In this document: positions 63,932 to 64,000 of the stretch, in pieces
Numbering within the stretch: the stretch's first letter is position 1
How the letters are laid out: each line of letters starts with the position of its first letter
From: Streptomyces pactum
Lineage (GTDB): Bacteria; Actinomycetota; Actinomycetes; Streptomycetales; Streptomycetaceae
Direction of reading: 5' to 3'
DNA: 64,000 bases
Assembly (NCBI RefSeq): GCF_002005225.1
Contig: NZ_CP019724.1
Span: 1,426,001 to 1,490,000, forward strand
Made by a program: the position numbers and the translations under genes
Notes under the pieces: generated by a model
What the model saw: the letters and a program-made list of their open reading frames with translations, nothing else
The model's database searches: none
Told to the model about the DNA's origin: nothing

Positions 63932-64000
63932 ATGCATCCCGGACACAGACGCAGACGCCGCACCGCGCGGCGGCTGTGGACGGCCGCACTGGCGGCCCTC
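63932..64000 (+). CDS. Secreted protein, 5' end only (probable cellulase)
   Basis: ATG 63932 follows a strong AAGGAGGAAC. The 23 visible residues (MHPGHRRRRRTARRLWTAAL and on) are the basic and first hydrophobic part of a signal peptide. The frame runs off the window. The CebR box in its promoter and the divergent GH6 gene make another cellulase or cellulose-active enzyme the best guess. Confidence 0.75.
   Translation, partial: MHPGHRRRRRTARRLWTAALAAL

Overview
The window looks like chromosomal DNA of a Streptomyces or close relative. G+C is very high with strong third-position GC bias. GTG and TTG starts are common, genes are coupled by 4-bp start/stop overlaps, terminators are long GC stems without T-runs, there are many Tat and Sec secreted proteins, and one site is identical to the CebR cellulase operator. 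I saw no transposase, integrase, phage gene or CRISPR array.

Layout. 1-5.1 kb: a VWA protein (5' end cut), a MoxR-type AAA+ ATPase and a DUF5682 protein, followed by 34-bp-periodic repeats. 5.5-10.2 kb: a LacI regulator and two divergent secreted proteins (DUF1996 and a GH55-like beta-helix protein), all next to copies of one GAGCGCTC operator. 10.4-11.6 kb: an EF-G-like gene reduced to a deletion remnant, and tRNA-Leu(GAG). 11.8-13.1 kb: a DUF2254 membrane protein. 13.1-23.5 kb: an oxalate or CoA-thioester island of two divergent arms, one with an aldehyde dehydrogenase and SucD/SucC paralogues, the other with a TPP enzyme, formyl-CoA:oxalate CoA-transferase, an NDP-forming acyl-CoA synthetase and an OFA transporter. 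23.6-32.9 kb: a coupled operon that I read as an actinobacterial version of the ebo cluster (EboA, TatD-like EboB, EboE, EboF-like phosphatase, UbiA-type EboC), with inositol-3-phosphate synthase where cyanobacteria have the cyclase EboD, plus two TIM-barrel isomerases. 33.1-44.5 kb: a ROK regulator, a ribose-type ABC importer, a Gfo/Idh/MocA oxidoreductase, an isomerase and a 1241-residue secreted protein joining a sugar-dehydrogenase propeller, PKD, CBM6, ThuA and DUF1080. 44.8-55.0 kb: a GntR/FCD regulator, a FabH-like ketosynthase, a second OFA transporter with a 47-residue small subunit, a PanE-like reductase, a formate dehydrogenase whose alpha subunit is split into two genes in reversed order around a NuoE-NuoF fusion, and FdhD. 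55.4-61.5 kb: an SBF-type transporter with divergent LysR, an acyl-CoA ligase, an aldo/keto reductase behind a SigR-like promoter, and a methyltransferase. 61.7-64 kb: a GH6 cellulase diverging from a second secreted protein across a CebR-controlled gap.

How it fits together. Oxalate would enter by OFA, be activated by Frc and decarboxylated, and the formate oxidised by the formate dehydrogenase 30 kb away. A shared 12-bp word (consensus WTTCGTCKACWG) lies upstream of the oxalate operon, the OFA2/PanE-FDH operons and the GntR gene, so one regulator may join them. The most unusual items are the split and permuted formate dehydrogenase, the ebo-like operon with a substituted cyclitol synthase, the secreted fusion that could oxidise and cleave glycosides through 3-keto intermediates, and a coding minisatellite whose copies are spaced in multiples of 12 bp.
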